Of a DNA stretch of 25,770 nucleotides, positions 7,229 to 15,484 are shown piece after piece; position 1 is the stretch's first letter, and every line of letters starts with the position of its first letter. Location of the stretch: contig HF988430.1 in NCBI GenBank assembly GCA_000431975.1, positions 1-25,770 on the forward strand, read 5' to 3'. The position numbers and the translations under genes are program-made. The notes beneath the pieces were generated by a model, which was not told the origin of the DNA, made no database searches, and saw nothing but the letters and a program-made list of their open reading frames with translations. The stretch comes from Prevotella sp. CAG:924. Its GTDB lineage: Bacteria; Bacteroidota; Bacteroidia; Bacteroidales; Bacteroidaceae.

Positions 7229-10200
7229 TTGAGACGTTGTCTTTTATCAAAATATTATCGATTGAGCATAAAGTCTCTTTTCTCCTCTTTTGGGACATTG
7301 CTTTGTATGTGCGTTGTCTTGCTTTCAGCCTGTCACTCTGATTCTCACCAAACTGTTGATCGGTTGAATGAGCTTTCGTATGCCTGGCATTATAGGGATC
7401 TCGATTCAACGGCAACCTATGCCCATCGGGCCTTAGAAATCTCGGCTGGTTATGGAGCGGGACGGGCAGAGGCTTATAATCATCTCGCATTTGTCTATAT
7501 GGCGAAGATGAACTATAAGAAAGCAGAGGAACTGTTACATTATATTTTGCGGACTACCAATAATGAAGTGGAATTGCTGGTGGCGGATGTCCAGTTGATG
7601 CGTCTTTGTCAGCGCCAGTCACGCAACAAGGATTTCTACGAATATATGGCTCGGGCTCGTCGTCGCTTGAGCCGTATTAAGGAGGAACGTCATAGCCTTG
7701 ACCGGCATGGTAGGCATCGGTTTGTTTATGCTTCTACTGAATTGGAGATTACAGCTTCTACCTATTATTATTATCTTGGATTGACACAACAAAGTGTGGC
7801 AGCGATAGATTCGATTAATCCAGGTGGTGCCATTATGCGTGATACGGCACAGTTGTGCAATTATTTTTATGCTATCGGTTCGGGAGGCATTCTCTCTCGT
7901 CCTACAGAGGCAGAAGTGGCACAGGAAGAATTCGACTATCTTTCACGTTGTTATTTTCTTGCCATCCAGGGACACTATCCTTATTGGGAAGCACAGGCAT
8001 TGCAGGCTATGAGTGAGCATTTGCAGGTGAGCCGTAAGCAACGTGAACAGTTGCTGCGCGATAATTCGCTCTATCTTCGGTATATTAATATTGACGAGAT
8101 GCCAGATTCGCTTCTGGCTGGCAATTTGGCACAACGGGGATTAGATCTCTTTCGTGCGTATGGTGATGTATATCAGATAGCGGGAGGCTATCGTACGCTG
8201 GCCAAATGTTATTGGAGTATCGGAGATTATACATCGGCATTAGGATGCCTGCATCGTGCGCTTACGGCTAACACCGCGATCAAACAGGCACCCGATTTGG
8301 TTGCTTCTATCCGGGAGCAGCTTTGTCTGGTCTATTCTGCTATGGATGATAAACCGGCAAGTGACTATAACCGCAACATGTATCTTGACATACAGGAACA
8401 GACCCGGCAGGATCGTTATTACGAAGCGCGTGCTGCCCAGCTTGCCCGAAGCTCCCGGCAACTCAATATTCTACTGGCTGCGGTAGTGCTTATGATCATA
8501 GTCGTGATATTGTTGCTCTTTTTCTTCGATCGTATGCGCCGGCGAAGTGACGCCCGTTTCTCACTTGACACCCTGCTTGGACCGCTTCGTCAGTGGGAAC
8601 AGCAGCAGACACAGCAGCAACAGCAGGCACAAGAACATTATGAGGAGGTGGAAGAGCAGCAGCAGGTCGGACAGCTTCATTTGCAGCAGAATCTGCGCCG
8701 AAATCTCGAACAGAGGGCAAAGGTGTCACTTGTTTGTAGTATTCTTCCTCTCATTGACCGTATTGTTAATGAATTGCGTCAGCTGCGCACACGTAATGAA
8801 AAGGTAGCGTTACGTCAGCAGCGCTTACAATATATTTCCGAACTGACCGATACGATAGCACGGGATAACGATATACTGACCCGTTGGATTCAGATGCGGC
8901 AAGGACAGGTGAGTCTGAAAATCGAGACATTTCCATTACAGGATCTTTTTGATGTTGCCCAGCAGGGAAGCATGAGTTTCCGGATTTGTGGTCTCAATCT
9001 TGATGTAAAGCCGACGCAGGCCATTGTGAAAGCCGACAAGGCCCTTACATTTTTTATGATTTCTACCATTACCGCAAATGCACGTCGTTTCACACCTCAG
9101 GGAGGAAGTGTGACGATAGAAGCTTTTGAACAGCCTGACAGCGTGGAGATAAGTATCCGTGATACAGGTTGTGGTATGTCCGATGAGCAACTGACTCATC
9201 TTTTTGATCGTACTTATACAGGCGGTCACGGCTTTGGATTGAAAAATTGCAATGGTATTATAGAATCGTATCGTAAGCTGAGCTCTTTCTTCAGCGTCTG
9301 TTCTATTGGAGCGGAGAGTAAGATAGGAAAAGGTAGTCGTATTTTCTTCCGGCTTCCTAAAGGTATGGCTCGTTTGATAGTGTTGATGCTGACGGTGGTT
9401 ACGACATTGTTTACCTTACCATCGACAGCCGTGGCGGAATCTTCCGACACCATTGTGGTAACGAGGGATAACCGTGCGGCTCGTTTTGCTGACAGTGCCT
9501 ATTATTCCAATCTCGCAGGTACCTACCAGCGGACGTTGGACTATGCTGACAGTTGCCAACGTTATCTTGTCCCTACCGATACAGCATCTCTGCTCACTGT
9601 CAGTAATGAGGCGGCAGTAGCTGCATTAGCGTTGCATAAGTGGTCACTTTACCATCACTATAATACGATCTATACACATCTTTTCCGGCAGGCCAGTGCC
9701 GATAGTATGTTGCCTGATTATGTGCAACGCATGCAACGAAGCCAGAATAATAAGAATGTGGCCGGAATATTGCTTTTGCTATTATTGGTCGTTCTTCCAC
9801 CGGCGTATTATCTGCTCTATTACCGCCACTTGCTTAATTACAGATATTCTATTGATCGTATCAATACCATCAATCGGTTGCTGATGGGGAAACTTTCTGA
9901 CGAGGAAAAACTGAACGGTATCAAACAGTTGGCTGTTATGCATACTTTCCAACTTCCTGTTTCCCAGCAGCATTCTCTCGACAGTATTGTACAGGCGATT
10001 TGTGAGGCATTACAGAAAAATATAGACCGTACAGCTTTGATACGCGATCATTTGGGGCAGGCCGAGGACGAGTTACGGCGCATCCGCCGTGAGGCTGACA
10101 GTTTCCATGTGGCCAATAGCGTTCTTGACAACTGCCTTTCTACGATCAAGCACGAGACGCTCTATTATCCGTCGCGTATACGGCAGCTGGTGACAGAGGC

Positions 10201-10726
10201 TGCGGATGAGGTAAGCGGTAATAAGATACAGAGTGATGAAGATCCTTCCTCTCAGAATTCTGATACGGTAATGGAATCACTGTGGGAACTGACAAATTAT
10301 TACCGTACGCTTTATGGCATTCTCACAGGTCAGTTGCTCGATCAGCTCGCTCCACTTTCGTTTAAGAGTGGACTGGTGGAAGAACTTTTCGATCAACTTC
10401 GGATGCTGAACGGTCGTCAGTCGCCTCAGCTTTCGGATGAACGGCAGATAGGAGAGTATGTTATGTTACGGGTAGAGATGACGATGTTGCGTCTTACTCC
10501 TCAACAGTGTCACGAGCTTTTTACACCTCTTACTGTTGATACAGGCTTTCTTGTGTGTCGGCAGATTTTGCGTGAGATGGGCGAGACGACTCATCTCAGA
10601 GGGTGTGGTATAGAGGCGTTAGTTCCTGACAACGAAGAATTGACTAGGTCGGCGCAGGTTATCCTTCGTGTTGTGTTGCCAGTGCGGTTGTATCATCGTG
10701 GTGAAAATTCTTCCTCTTTAATGTAG
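7229..10726 (+). CDS. DUF5112/DUF5113-type multi-pass hybrid sensor kinase
   Basis: The 1165-aa protein reads as two sensor modules joined end to end. Module 1 has a lipoprotein-like signal with LLSAC (C35), a TPR-like helical periplasmic region (about 40-405, DUF5112-like), a TM helix (about 412-434), a Q-rich coiled coil (about 452-500) and a HATPase domain (about 585-711). The HATPase shows an N-box with N617, DTGCGM at 645-650 and GHGFGL at 666-671. Module 2 begins at M713 with a second signal-like helix (714-736, STAVA), then a short extracytoplasmic region, a TM helix (about 844-864) and a DUF5113-like cytoplasmic domain to the end. No normal H-box precedes the ATPase: the expected histidine is L501 in KVSLVCSILP. 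A His-containing motif, IKHETLYYP with H975, lies in module 2. The partner is the response regulator 32 bases downstream. The start is uncertain: no ATG precedes the signal, so TTG 7229 or TTG 7262. Confidence 0.85.
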   Translation: MRRCLLSKYYRLSIKSLFSSFGTLLCMCVVLLSACHSDSHQTVDRLNELSYAWHYRDLDSTATYAHRALEISAGYGAGRAEAYNHLAFVYMAKMNYKKAEELLHYILRTTNNEVELLVADVQLMRLCQRQSRNKDFYEYMARARRRLSRIKEERHSLDRHGRHRFVYASTELEITASTYYYYLGLTQQSVAAIDSINPGGAIMRDTAQLCNYFYAIGSGGILSRPTEAEVAQEEFDYLSRCYFLAIQGHYPYWEAQALQAMSEHLQVSRKQREQLLRDNSLYLRYINIDEMPDSLLAGNLAQRGLDLFRAYGDVYQIAGGYRTLAKCYWSIGDYTSALGCLHRALTANTAIKQAPDLVASIREQLCLVYSAMDDKPASDYNRNMYLDIQEQTRQDRYYEARAAQLARSSRQLNILLAAVVLMIIVVILLLFFFDRMRRRSDARFSLDTLLGPLRQWEQQQTQQQQQAQEHYEEVEEQQQVGQLHLQQNLRRNLEQRAKVSLVCSILPLIDRIVNELRQLRTRNEKVALRQQRLQYISELTDTIARDNDILTRWIQMRQGQVSLKIETFPLQDLFDVAQQGSMSFRICGLNLDVKPTQAIVKADKALTFFMISTITANARRFTPQGGSVTIEAFEQPDSVEISIRDTGCGMSDEQLTHLFDRTYTGGHGFGLKNCNGIIESYRKLSSFFSVCSIGAESKIGKGSRIFFRLPKGMARLIVLMLTVVTTLFTLPSTAVAESSDTIVVTRDNRAARFADSAYYSNLAGTYQRTLDYADSCQRYLVPTDTASLLTVSNEAAVAALALHKWSLYHHYNTIYTHLFRQASADSMLPDYVQRMQRSQNNKNVAGILLLLLLVVLPPAYYLLYYRHLLNYRYSIDRINTINRLLMGKLSDEEKLNGIKQLAVMHTFQLPVSQQHSLDSIVQAICEALQKNIDRTALIRDHLGQAEDELRRIRREADSFHVANSVLDNCLSTIKHETLYYPSRIRQLVTEAADEVSGNKIQSDEDPSSQNSDTVMESLWELTNYYRTLYGILTGQLLDQLAPLSFKSGLVEELFDQLRMLNGRQSPQLSDERQIGEYVMLRVEMTMLRLTPQQCHELFTPLTVDTGFLVCRQILREMGETTHLRGCGIEALVPDNEELTRSAQVILRVVLPVRLYHRGENSSSLM

Positions 10727-10758
10727 TGAAATAAAAAATAAATACTTATATTTACGGC

Positions 10759-11484
10759 ATGGAACAATTTAATGTTATCATCGTAGAGGATGTACCTTTG
10801 GAATTGAAAGGCACTTTAGGTATTCTGCGCAACGATATTCCTGAAGCGCATGTTATCGGTACGGCTGATAGCGCACCGGCTTACTGGCGTCTGATGAAAG
10901 ACGCACAGCCACAGTTGGTGTTGCTTGATTTGGGTCTTGGTGGTTCCACGACCGTGGGCGTGGAACTGTGTCGGCAGACCAAGGAAAGTCGTCCTGAGGT
11001 AAAGGTGCTTATTTTTACAGGTGAGATCCTGAATGAGAAATTGTGGGTCGATGTGCTTGATGCCGGTTGTGACGGTATCATTCTCAAGAGTGGGGAACTA
11101 TTGACGCGATTTGATGTGGAAAGTGTGATGAGCGGGCGCCGTCCAGTCTTCAATCAGCCTCTGCTTGAGAAAATCACCGATCGCTTCCGTCGTTCTGTTA
11201 ATGCGGAGATCATGCAGCGTGAGGCACTCATCCGTTACGAGATTGATGAATACGATGAGCGTTTCCTCCGCCATTTAGCCCTTGGCTACACGAAGGAGCA
11301 GATCACGGCTCTGCGGGGGATGCCTTTCGGTGTAAAAAGCTTGGAAAAACGACAAAACGACCTCGTGCGTCGTCTGTTCCCTGATGGTAATGGTGGCATG
11401 GGTGTGAATGCTACGCGGTTGGTCGTGCGAGCCTTGGAGTTGCGGATTCTCGATATTGGACATTTGGCTCCTGATGAGGCCTGA
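10759..11484 (+). CDS. Response regulator with receiver and HTH output domain (DUF5932-like)
   Basis: The 241-aa protein has an intact receiver domain (about residues 1-125): acidic pair E10/D11, phospho-acceptor D57 in LVLLDLGLGG, T87 in IFTGE and K110 in ILKSGE. The C-terminal part (about 160-235) is helical, has LuxR-like features (RHLALGYTKEQITALRGM, then LEKRQNDLVRRLF) and matches what I know as the DUF5932 output domain that accompanies DUF5112/5113 kinases. It should be phosphorylated by the kinase encoded just upstream and then control transcription; targets are unknown. The ATG at 10759 follows the kinase stop by 32 bases, so one transcript is likely. The receiver is complete, in contrast to the unusual kinase. 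Confidence 0.88.
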   Translation: MEQFNVIIVEDVPLELKGTLGILRNDIPEAHVIGTADSAPAYWRLMKDAQPQLVLLDLGLGGSTTVGVELCRQTKESRPEVKVLIFTGEILNEKLWVDVLDAGCDGIILKSGELLTRFDVESVMSGRRPVFNQPLLEKITDRFRRSVNAEIMQREALIRYEIDEYDERFLRHLALGYTKEQITALRGMPFGVKSLEKRQNDLVRRLFPDGNGGMGVNATRLVVRALELRILDIGHLAPDEA

Positions 11485-11498
11485 GTCTCATGACATCT

Positions 11499-11527
11499 GC
11501 CAGGAGTGTGGGGAGAAGATGCCTGGC
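11499..11527 (+). other. Small hairpin in the gap between response regulator and membrane gene
   Basis: GCCAGG (11499-11504) and CCTGGC (11522-11527) form a perfect 6-base stem with a 17-base loop. There is no T run, so it is unlikely to be a strong terminator. It could tune read-through or mRNA stability between the two genes. Confidence 0.3.
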
Positions 11528-11566
11528 GGGCTAATGGTAAAGTCTTCTGATTAAGATCCATAGAGA

Positions 11567-12214
11567 ATGAAGCATTTCCGTCGCATTATCTGTTGGGCTA
11601 TTTTTCAGCTTGCAGTATTACAGCTAGCCCTTCTTGTGCTGTCGTGGCTTTTTGCCGCGGCATGTCCTGATATGTCCTTGCGCTCACCGCTCACCGCCCC
11701 TGGCCTTCGTTGGTTTTTTGGCTCATTTGTCTCTTTTACAGCCTCTCCCGTGTTGGTGTGGCTGATAGTCTGGTCGTTTGCTGTCAGTGCGTTGCATAGC
11801 AGTGGTCTATTACGTGAAATAGTTGTCCGGTGCCATATAGGTACACATAGCTTATCGCCAGAAGAGGTATCACAGGTGTCGGTCCGTTCTCGTTTTGCAG
11901 CTATCATTACATTGGGTGTCTTCTGCTTGCAGATCGGAGTCCTTCTGTTGCTTACCTTGCCGCGACATGCTGTTTTGCTGAGTGTTACAGGGACGCTTTT
12001 CCCCGGTAGCTTTGCGGCAGGTATCATCCCGGCTTTGGCATTCATCCTTACGGTGTGTTCTTTGGTCTATGGAGTACTGAGTTTCCGTTTTCGTACAGTA
12101 TATCAGCTTTGTAATGCTCTTTGTAGTCCGTTACATTCATTTCCTGCCCTGCTCTTGTTCTATGTGTTGGCCAGGCAACTTTTGGCCACTGTTGGCTATA
12201 TCTTTCATTTTTGA
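11567..12214 (+). CDS. Small AbgT-like integral membrane protein
   Basis: The 215-aa product is very hydrophobic, with about five membrane segments. After the first helix comes RSPLTAPGLRWFFGSFV, followed by a hydrophobic helix and LHSSGLLREI. This resembles the N-terminal part of AbgT-type (p-aminobenzoyl-glutamate) transporters, where a 'RSLLsaeGirw...' stretch is followed by '...eksGLi'. At 215 aa it is less than half a full AbgT protein (about 500 aa), so transport activity should not be assumed. A family of short AbgT-like proteins is the likely explanation rather than a broken gene, because the frame runs cleanly from ATG to stop. The gene follows the response regulator by 82 bases and is probably in the same operon, which suggests a role in signalling or as a target of the two-component system. 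Confidence 0.65.
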   Translation: MKHFRRIICWAIFQLAVLQLALLVLSWLFAAACPDMSLRSPLTAPGLRWFFGSFVSFTASPVLVWLIVWSFAVSALHSSGLLREIVVRCHIGTHSLSPEEVSQVSVRSRFAAIITLGVFCLQIGVLLLLTLPRHAVLLSVTGTLFPGSFAAGIIPALAFILTVCSLVYGVLSFRFRTVYQLCNALCSPLHSFPALLLFYVLARQLLATVGYIFHF

Positions 12215-12390
12215 TGATGGAGCAAGCTCTGGCAAGGGCCTTCCTCTCATCATTCCTCATAGTCTTGTCCGTACATTGGAAAGGGCAGGAATTGGGCAGG
12301 TTCATGTCGCTAGATTATAATGGTGCAGAGAATTTTAAAACAAGGAATGTTGTCATAAAGTATATCTTCTTGTCTCACCTCCTTTTGTAA
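12214..12390 (+). CDS. Possible 58-aa coupled small ORF (weak)
   Basis: An ATG at 12214 shares its A with the TGA stop of the AbgT-like gene (TGATG), and a second ATG follows at once. The frame encodes MMEQALARAF and continues to TAA at 12388, with one hydrophobic stretch (about residues 9-20) and a basic C-terminal half. Apart from the overlapping start, nothing supports translation. The codon pattern is not clearly coding and I recognise no family. Confidence 0.2.
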   Translation: MMEQALARAFLSSFLIVLSVHWKGQELGRFMSLDYNGAENFKTRNVVIKYIFLSHLLL

Positions 12391-12779
12391 TTTCGTCTCG
12401 ACGAAGCTTGCTATGCCCTTAGCAATGGTGACACAGGCTGTTTAATATGTTTAATAGTAGTACGGAATCCTTTATATCTTTAATGATTTGAGCTTATTAT
12501 TTACGAGATGTGTGAGTTAATTTTGACGATTGATAATTAATGATTTGCAGACGGATACTTTTTTACAGCTGGTATTTCAACGGATATGTCGGATGTTCTT
12601 TCTCCGTGTTTTTGTATTCAATTTGAGAGACATTCTCTGTGCTGGCCTTTTTTCATGTATAGAAAACTGAAAAGGCGTGCTTAGTTTTAAAAAAAAGACT
12701 AAAATCCTAGTATATCCCAATAGGAATGATTAATTTTGCATATTGAAGAACAAATTATAGACAGAAGAAAGCATCTGAT
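12391..12779. other. Intergenic stretch upstream of the nucleotidyltransferase cluster
   Basis: The 565 bases after the AbgT-like gene hold the doubtful small ORF, then AT-rich sequence without a convincing gene. Near the end are AAAACT/AGTTTT-type inverted repeats around an A8 run (about 12663-12704), an operator-like inverted repeat TCCTA-N11-TAGGA (12705-12725) and the -7 box at 12731. I see no tRNA or IS remnant. Confidence 0.6.
12731..12738 (+). promoter_or_regulatory. -7 box (TAATTTTG) for the nucleotidyltransferase cluster
   Basis: TAATTTTG fits TAnnTTTG and gives a leader of about 35 bases before the ATG at 12780. The -33 position overlaps the inverted repeat TCCTA-N11-TAGGA (12705-12725) rather than a TTTG box, which would suit a regulated promoter. 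Confidence 0.5.
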
Positions 12780-13523
12780 ATGGTATTTGGAATTATAGCG
12801 GCGGGAGAAGGTTCCCGTCTGGCAGCAGAAGGCATCACAGTGGCAAAGCCTTTGGTAAAGGTAGGAGGAACACCGTTGATCGATCGGCTGTTGCATGTGT
12901 TCATGAATGAAGGAGCGGAAAGGATAGCAGTGATCTGTAATGATAAAATGGCTGATGTACAACACCATCTTGAAGTCGTTCAGCGTGAAGGACTTGACGG
13001 CCAAAATATACCTTTGGATTTTATAGTCCGTTCGACACCCAGCAGTATGCATTCTCTCAATGTGTTACGGCCGTTGTTAGGCAATGGAAGTTTCGTGCTG
13101 ACTACGGTTGACACGATTTTTCGTGAGGATGAGTTCCATCGCTATGTGGAGGCCTTTCGTCAGGCTGTTGACAACGGTCAGGATGGTTTGATGGGCGTCA
13201 CCGACTATGTGGATGATGAGAAGCCATTGTGGGTAGGTACGGATGCAGGAATGCGTGTGACAGGTTATTATGACATGGCAGATGCGACAGGTGGCGCACC
13301 GCGTCCGACTTATATATCTGCAGGTATTTATGGCTTGACGGAAAGTTGTTGGGCAACGCTTGACCACTGTCTGGAGCGAGGAGAGCACCGTATGCGTAAT
13401 TTCCAGCGCGCTTTAGTCGGTGATGGCAGACAACTGGAGGCTTTTGCATTTACGAAGGTACTCGATGTAGATCATGCTTCTGACATTGCGAAGGCTGAGG
13501 CACTGATACAGGAGGGGGTATGA
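12780..13523 (+). CDS. Nucleotidyltransferase (NDP-sugar / phospho-alcohol activating type)
   Basis: The 247-aa protein is a Rossmann-like NTP transferase. It has an N-terminal nucleotide-binding loop (AAGEGSRL, 7-14), a lysine in AKPLVKVGG (K23) and the metal-binding aspartate in LTTVDT (D111), with a YISAGIYGL strand at about 178-186. Such enzymes couple a sugar phosphate or phospho-alcohol to CTP, UTP or GTP and release pyrophosphate. The neighbouring CDP-alcohol phosphotransferase suggests CTP and a phospho-alcohol substrate (inference from context). It begins the cluster, carries its own promoter, and overlaps the next gene by 4 bases (ATGA, 13520-13523). MobA-type or phosphocholine/inositol-phosphate cytidylyltransferases are the closest functional analogues; the substrate cannot be assigned. 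Confidence 0.85.
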   Translation: MVFGIIAAGEGSRLAAEGITVAKPLVKVGGTPLIDRLLHVFMNEGAERIAVICNDKMADVQHHLEVVQREGLDGQNIPLDFIVRSTPSSMHSLNVLRPLLGNGSFVLTTVDTIFREDEFHRYVEAFRQAVDNGQDGLMGVTDYVDDEKPLWVGTDAGMRVTGYYDMADATGGAPRPTYISAGIYGLTESCWATLDHCLERGEHRMRNFQRALVGDGRQLEAFAFTKVLDVDHASDIAKAEALIQEGV

Positions 13524-14404
13524 GAAGACATATCGTAGCCCTACTGCGTGATCCCCGTTATTCACCTCATTCGGAGGTGAAGGACCGTGCGATAATGATG
13601 CAGACCTTAGAAGAATTGTCACGTCGTGAACAGTCTATCACATGGAAAGTGTATGACGAACGTGCATGGGCGGCTTTACATCATAAAGCCATGGAAGAGC
13701 AGGCTGCGGAGAGTGTGCAAAATGCTTTTTATGGTGAGGCTGATCTTTATCTTTCCATGTCGCGTGATGAAGAAACATTGAAGTTGCTTCACCGTTTGGA
13801 GTTGCGAGGCATCCCGGTGATCAATCCGACATGGGGAGTAGAGCAATGCCACAGATCTGTTCTTGATCGTTTGCTGCATGCCAACCGGATTCCGTTGCCT
13901 CCACAGCGTGGTGATGATGGTTACTGGTTGAAACGTGGTGATGGAGCTGCGCAGACTAAGGAGGATGTGGTGTATTGCCGAGATCATAAGGCATTGAATA
14001 TGGCTTTAGCCGCTTTTCATGAGAGAGGTGTGACCGATTTGGTGGTGAGCGCCCACGTGAAAGGTGATGTCGTGAAATTTTACGGTGTGGGTACACGTTT
14101 CTTCCGGTATTATTATCCCACGGATGATGGTATCAGTAAATTCGGCGATGAGAAGGTCAACGGTGCTGCACATCATTATCCGTTCCGTGAGGAACGTCTG
14201 ATGACGAGAGCACAACAGATAGCCTCGCTAACTGGTGTACAAGTCTATGGCGGCGATGCGATAGTACGGCCCTCAGGTCGTTTTGTGTTCATCGATTTCA
14301 ATGATTGGCCGAGTTTTTCACGGTGTCGTGTAGAGGCAGCCGCGGCCATTGCGGAGGAAGTGCTGGAAAAGGGATTCAGGAACAATGTACCGGAGACGGT
14401 ATAA
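13520..14404 (+). CDS. ATP-grasp enzyme (kinase/ligase, ITPK/RimK-like C-terminus)
   Basis: The 294-aa protein has ATP-grasp features. A nucleotide-binding lysine lies in YWLKRGDG (K138), and HVKGDVVKFYGVG at about 179-191 is the strand that lines the ATP site. The Mg2+-binding residues are GGDAIV (D246) and FIDFNDWPSF (D259, N261). The last motif resembles the inositol 1,3,4-trisphosphate 5/6-kinase and RimK branches. The acid residue usually found in the 'EEHV.G' hinge appears as SAHV here. ATP-grasp proteins phosphorylate or ligate carboxylates, amines or inositol phosphates; which one applies is unknown. The start codon lies within the stop of the nucleotidyltransferase, so the two proteins are probably made in equal amounts and act in sequence or as a complex. 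Confidence 0.75.
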   Translation: MRRHIVALLRDPRYSPHSEVKDRAIMMQTLEELSRREQSITWKVYDERAWAALHHKAMEEQAAESVQNAFYGEADLYLSMSRDEETLKLLHRLELRGIPVINPTWGVEQCHRSVLDRLLHANRIPLPPQRGDDGYWLKRGDGAAQTKEDVVYCRDHKALNMALAAFHERGVTDLVVSAHVKGDVVKFYGVGTRFFRYYYPTDDGISKFGDEKVNGAAHHYPFREERLMTRAQQIASLTGVQVYGGDAIVRPSGRFVFIDFNDWPSFSRCRVEAAAAIAEEVLEKGFRNNVPETV

Positions 14405-14439
14405 TATATATCAAATAGAAAAGAAAAAAAATATATAAT

Positions 14440-15414
14440 ATGGCTACATTTAAAGAACTGTTGAGGGCATCCTTTAAGTCAGAGGATACGGAGGAATGGC
14501 TAGACGTGCATTTTACACGTCCAATCGGTTTGGCATTCGCGCTGATTTGGATTCGGCTGGGTATTCATCCTAATGCGATCACTGTTCTTTCTATTTTCCT
14601 GGGTATAGGAGCAGGATGGATGTTTTATTATCCAGATTGGCAATACAATCTTTGCGGAGTGGTGTTGTTGATGTTTGCCAATTTTTGTGATTCTACTGAT
14701 GGCCAGATGGCCCGTCTGACTGGCCAGAAGACTCTGGTAGGACGTATGCTAGACGGATTCTCCGGTGATGTGTGGTTTGCTGCTATCTATATAGCTATAG
14801 CCCTTCGTTTGATGAACGACACAATTCCTGGCACGGATATACGCTGGGGTATTTGGATATGGGCACTTGTGGCGGTAGCCGGTTTATGCTGTCACTCTCC
14901 GCAAAGCTCGCTGGCTGATTATTATCGTCAGATACATCTTTACTTCCTGCGTGGCAAGGATCATGCAGAATTGGACAACTCATCACAGCAGCGTGCCGTA
15001 TATGAGACCTATAAGGCACAGAAAAATCGGGTAGGGGAACTCTTTTTCTATAATTACACTCGCTACTGTAAATCACAAGAACGCCGTACGCCGGCTTTTC
15101 AGTCGTTCTTCACATTGTGGCGTGACCGTATCGCAGTACGTAGAGAGGGCAAGGCAACGCCAGATTTAGAGATGCGCCTCAATAGTGTGCGGCAGCAGCT
15201 TCTCGATGGTTCGCGTCCATTGATGCCAATGGCCAATTTGTTGACGTTCAATCTTCGAGCCATTGTAGTGTATGTGAGCTGTATGGCAGATCTGCCGTGG
15301 ATTTATCCTCTGTTTGAGATCACGGTGATGAATGTGCTTTATGTGGTGATGCATCGGCGTCACGAGCGCTTGTGTGGTCGGCTGAGCAAGACACTGACTT
15401 CAGGAGAGCATTAA
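14440..15414 (+). CDS. CDP-alcohol phosphotransferase family membrane enzyme
   Basis: The 324-aa protein has several membrane helices and the CDP-alcohol phosphatidyltransferase core: D84, D87-G88, A91-R92, then eight residues to G101, then D105. These enzymes swap CMP in a CDP-linked alcohol for another hydroxyl, making phospholipids or phosphodiesters. The fourth aspartate, the presumed catalytic base, is normally three residues after D105 (as D-x3-D). Here GFSG intervenes and the next Asp is D110, one position late. A long polar segment (about 155-255) between membrane parts is larger than in the smallest family members. The gene sits 35 bases after the ATP-grasp gene. It should act at the cytoplasmic membrane and is the likely user of the product of the nucleotidyltransferase. 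Confidence 0.85.
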   Translation: MATFKELLRASFKSEDTEEWLDVHFTRPIGLAFALIWIRLGIHPNAITVLSIFLGIGAGWMFYYPDWQYNLCGVVLLMFANFCDSTDGQMARLTGQKTLVGRMLDGFSGDVWFAAIYIAIALRLMNDTIPGTDIRWGIWIWALVAVAGLCCHSPQSSLADYYRQIHLYFLRGKDHAELDNSSQQRAVYETYKAQKNRVGELFFYNYTRYCKSQERRTPAFQSFFTLWRDRIAVRREGKATPDLEMRLNSVRQQLLDGSRPLMPMANLLTFNLRAIVVYVSCMADLPWIYPLFEITVMNVLYVVMHRRHERLCGRLSKTLTSGEH

Positions 15415-15484
15415 TAGCAGCCTTAGACACAAGGCACTTCACTTCGGAGAAGACAAAAAATATTTATCAAGAACATTAGAGATC

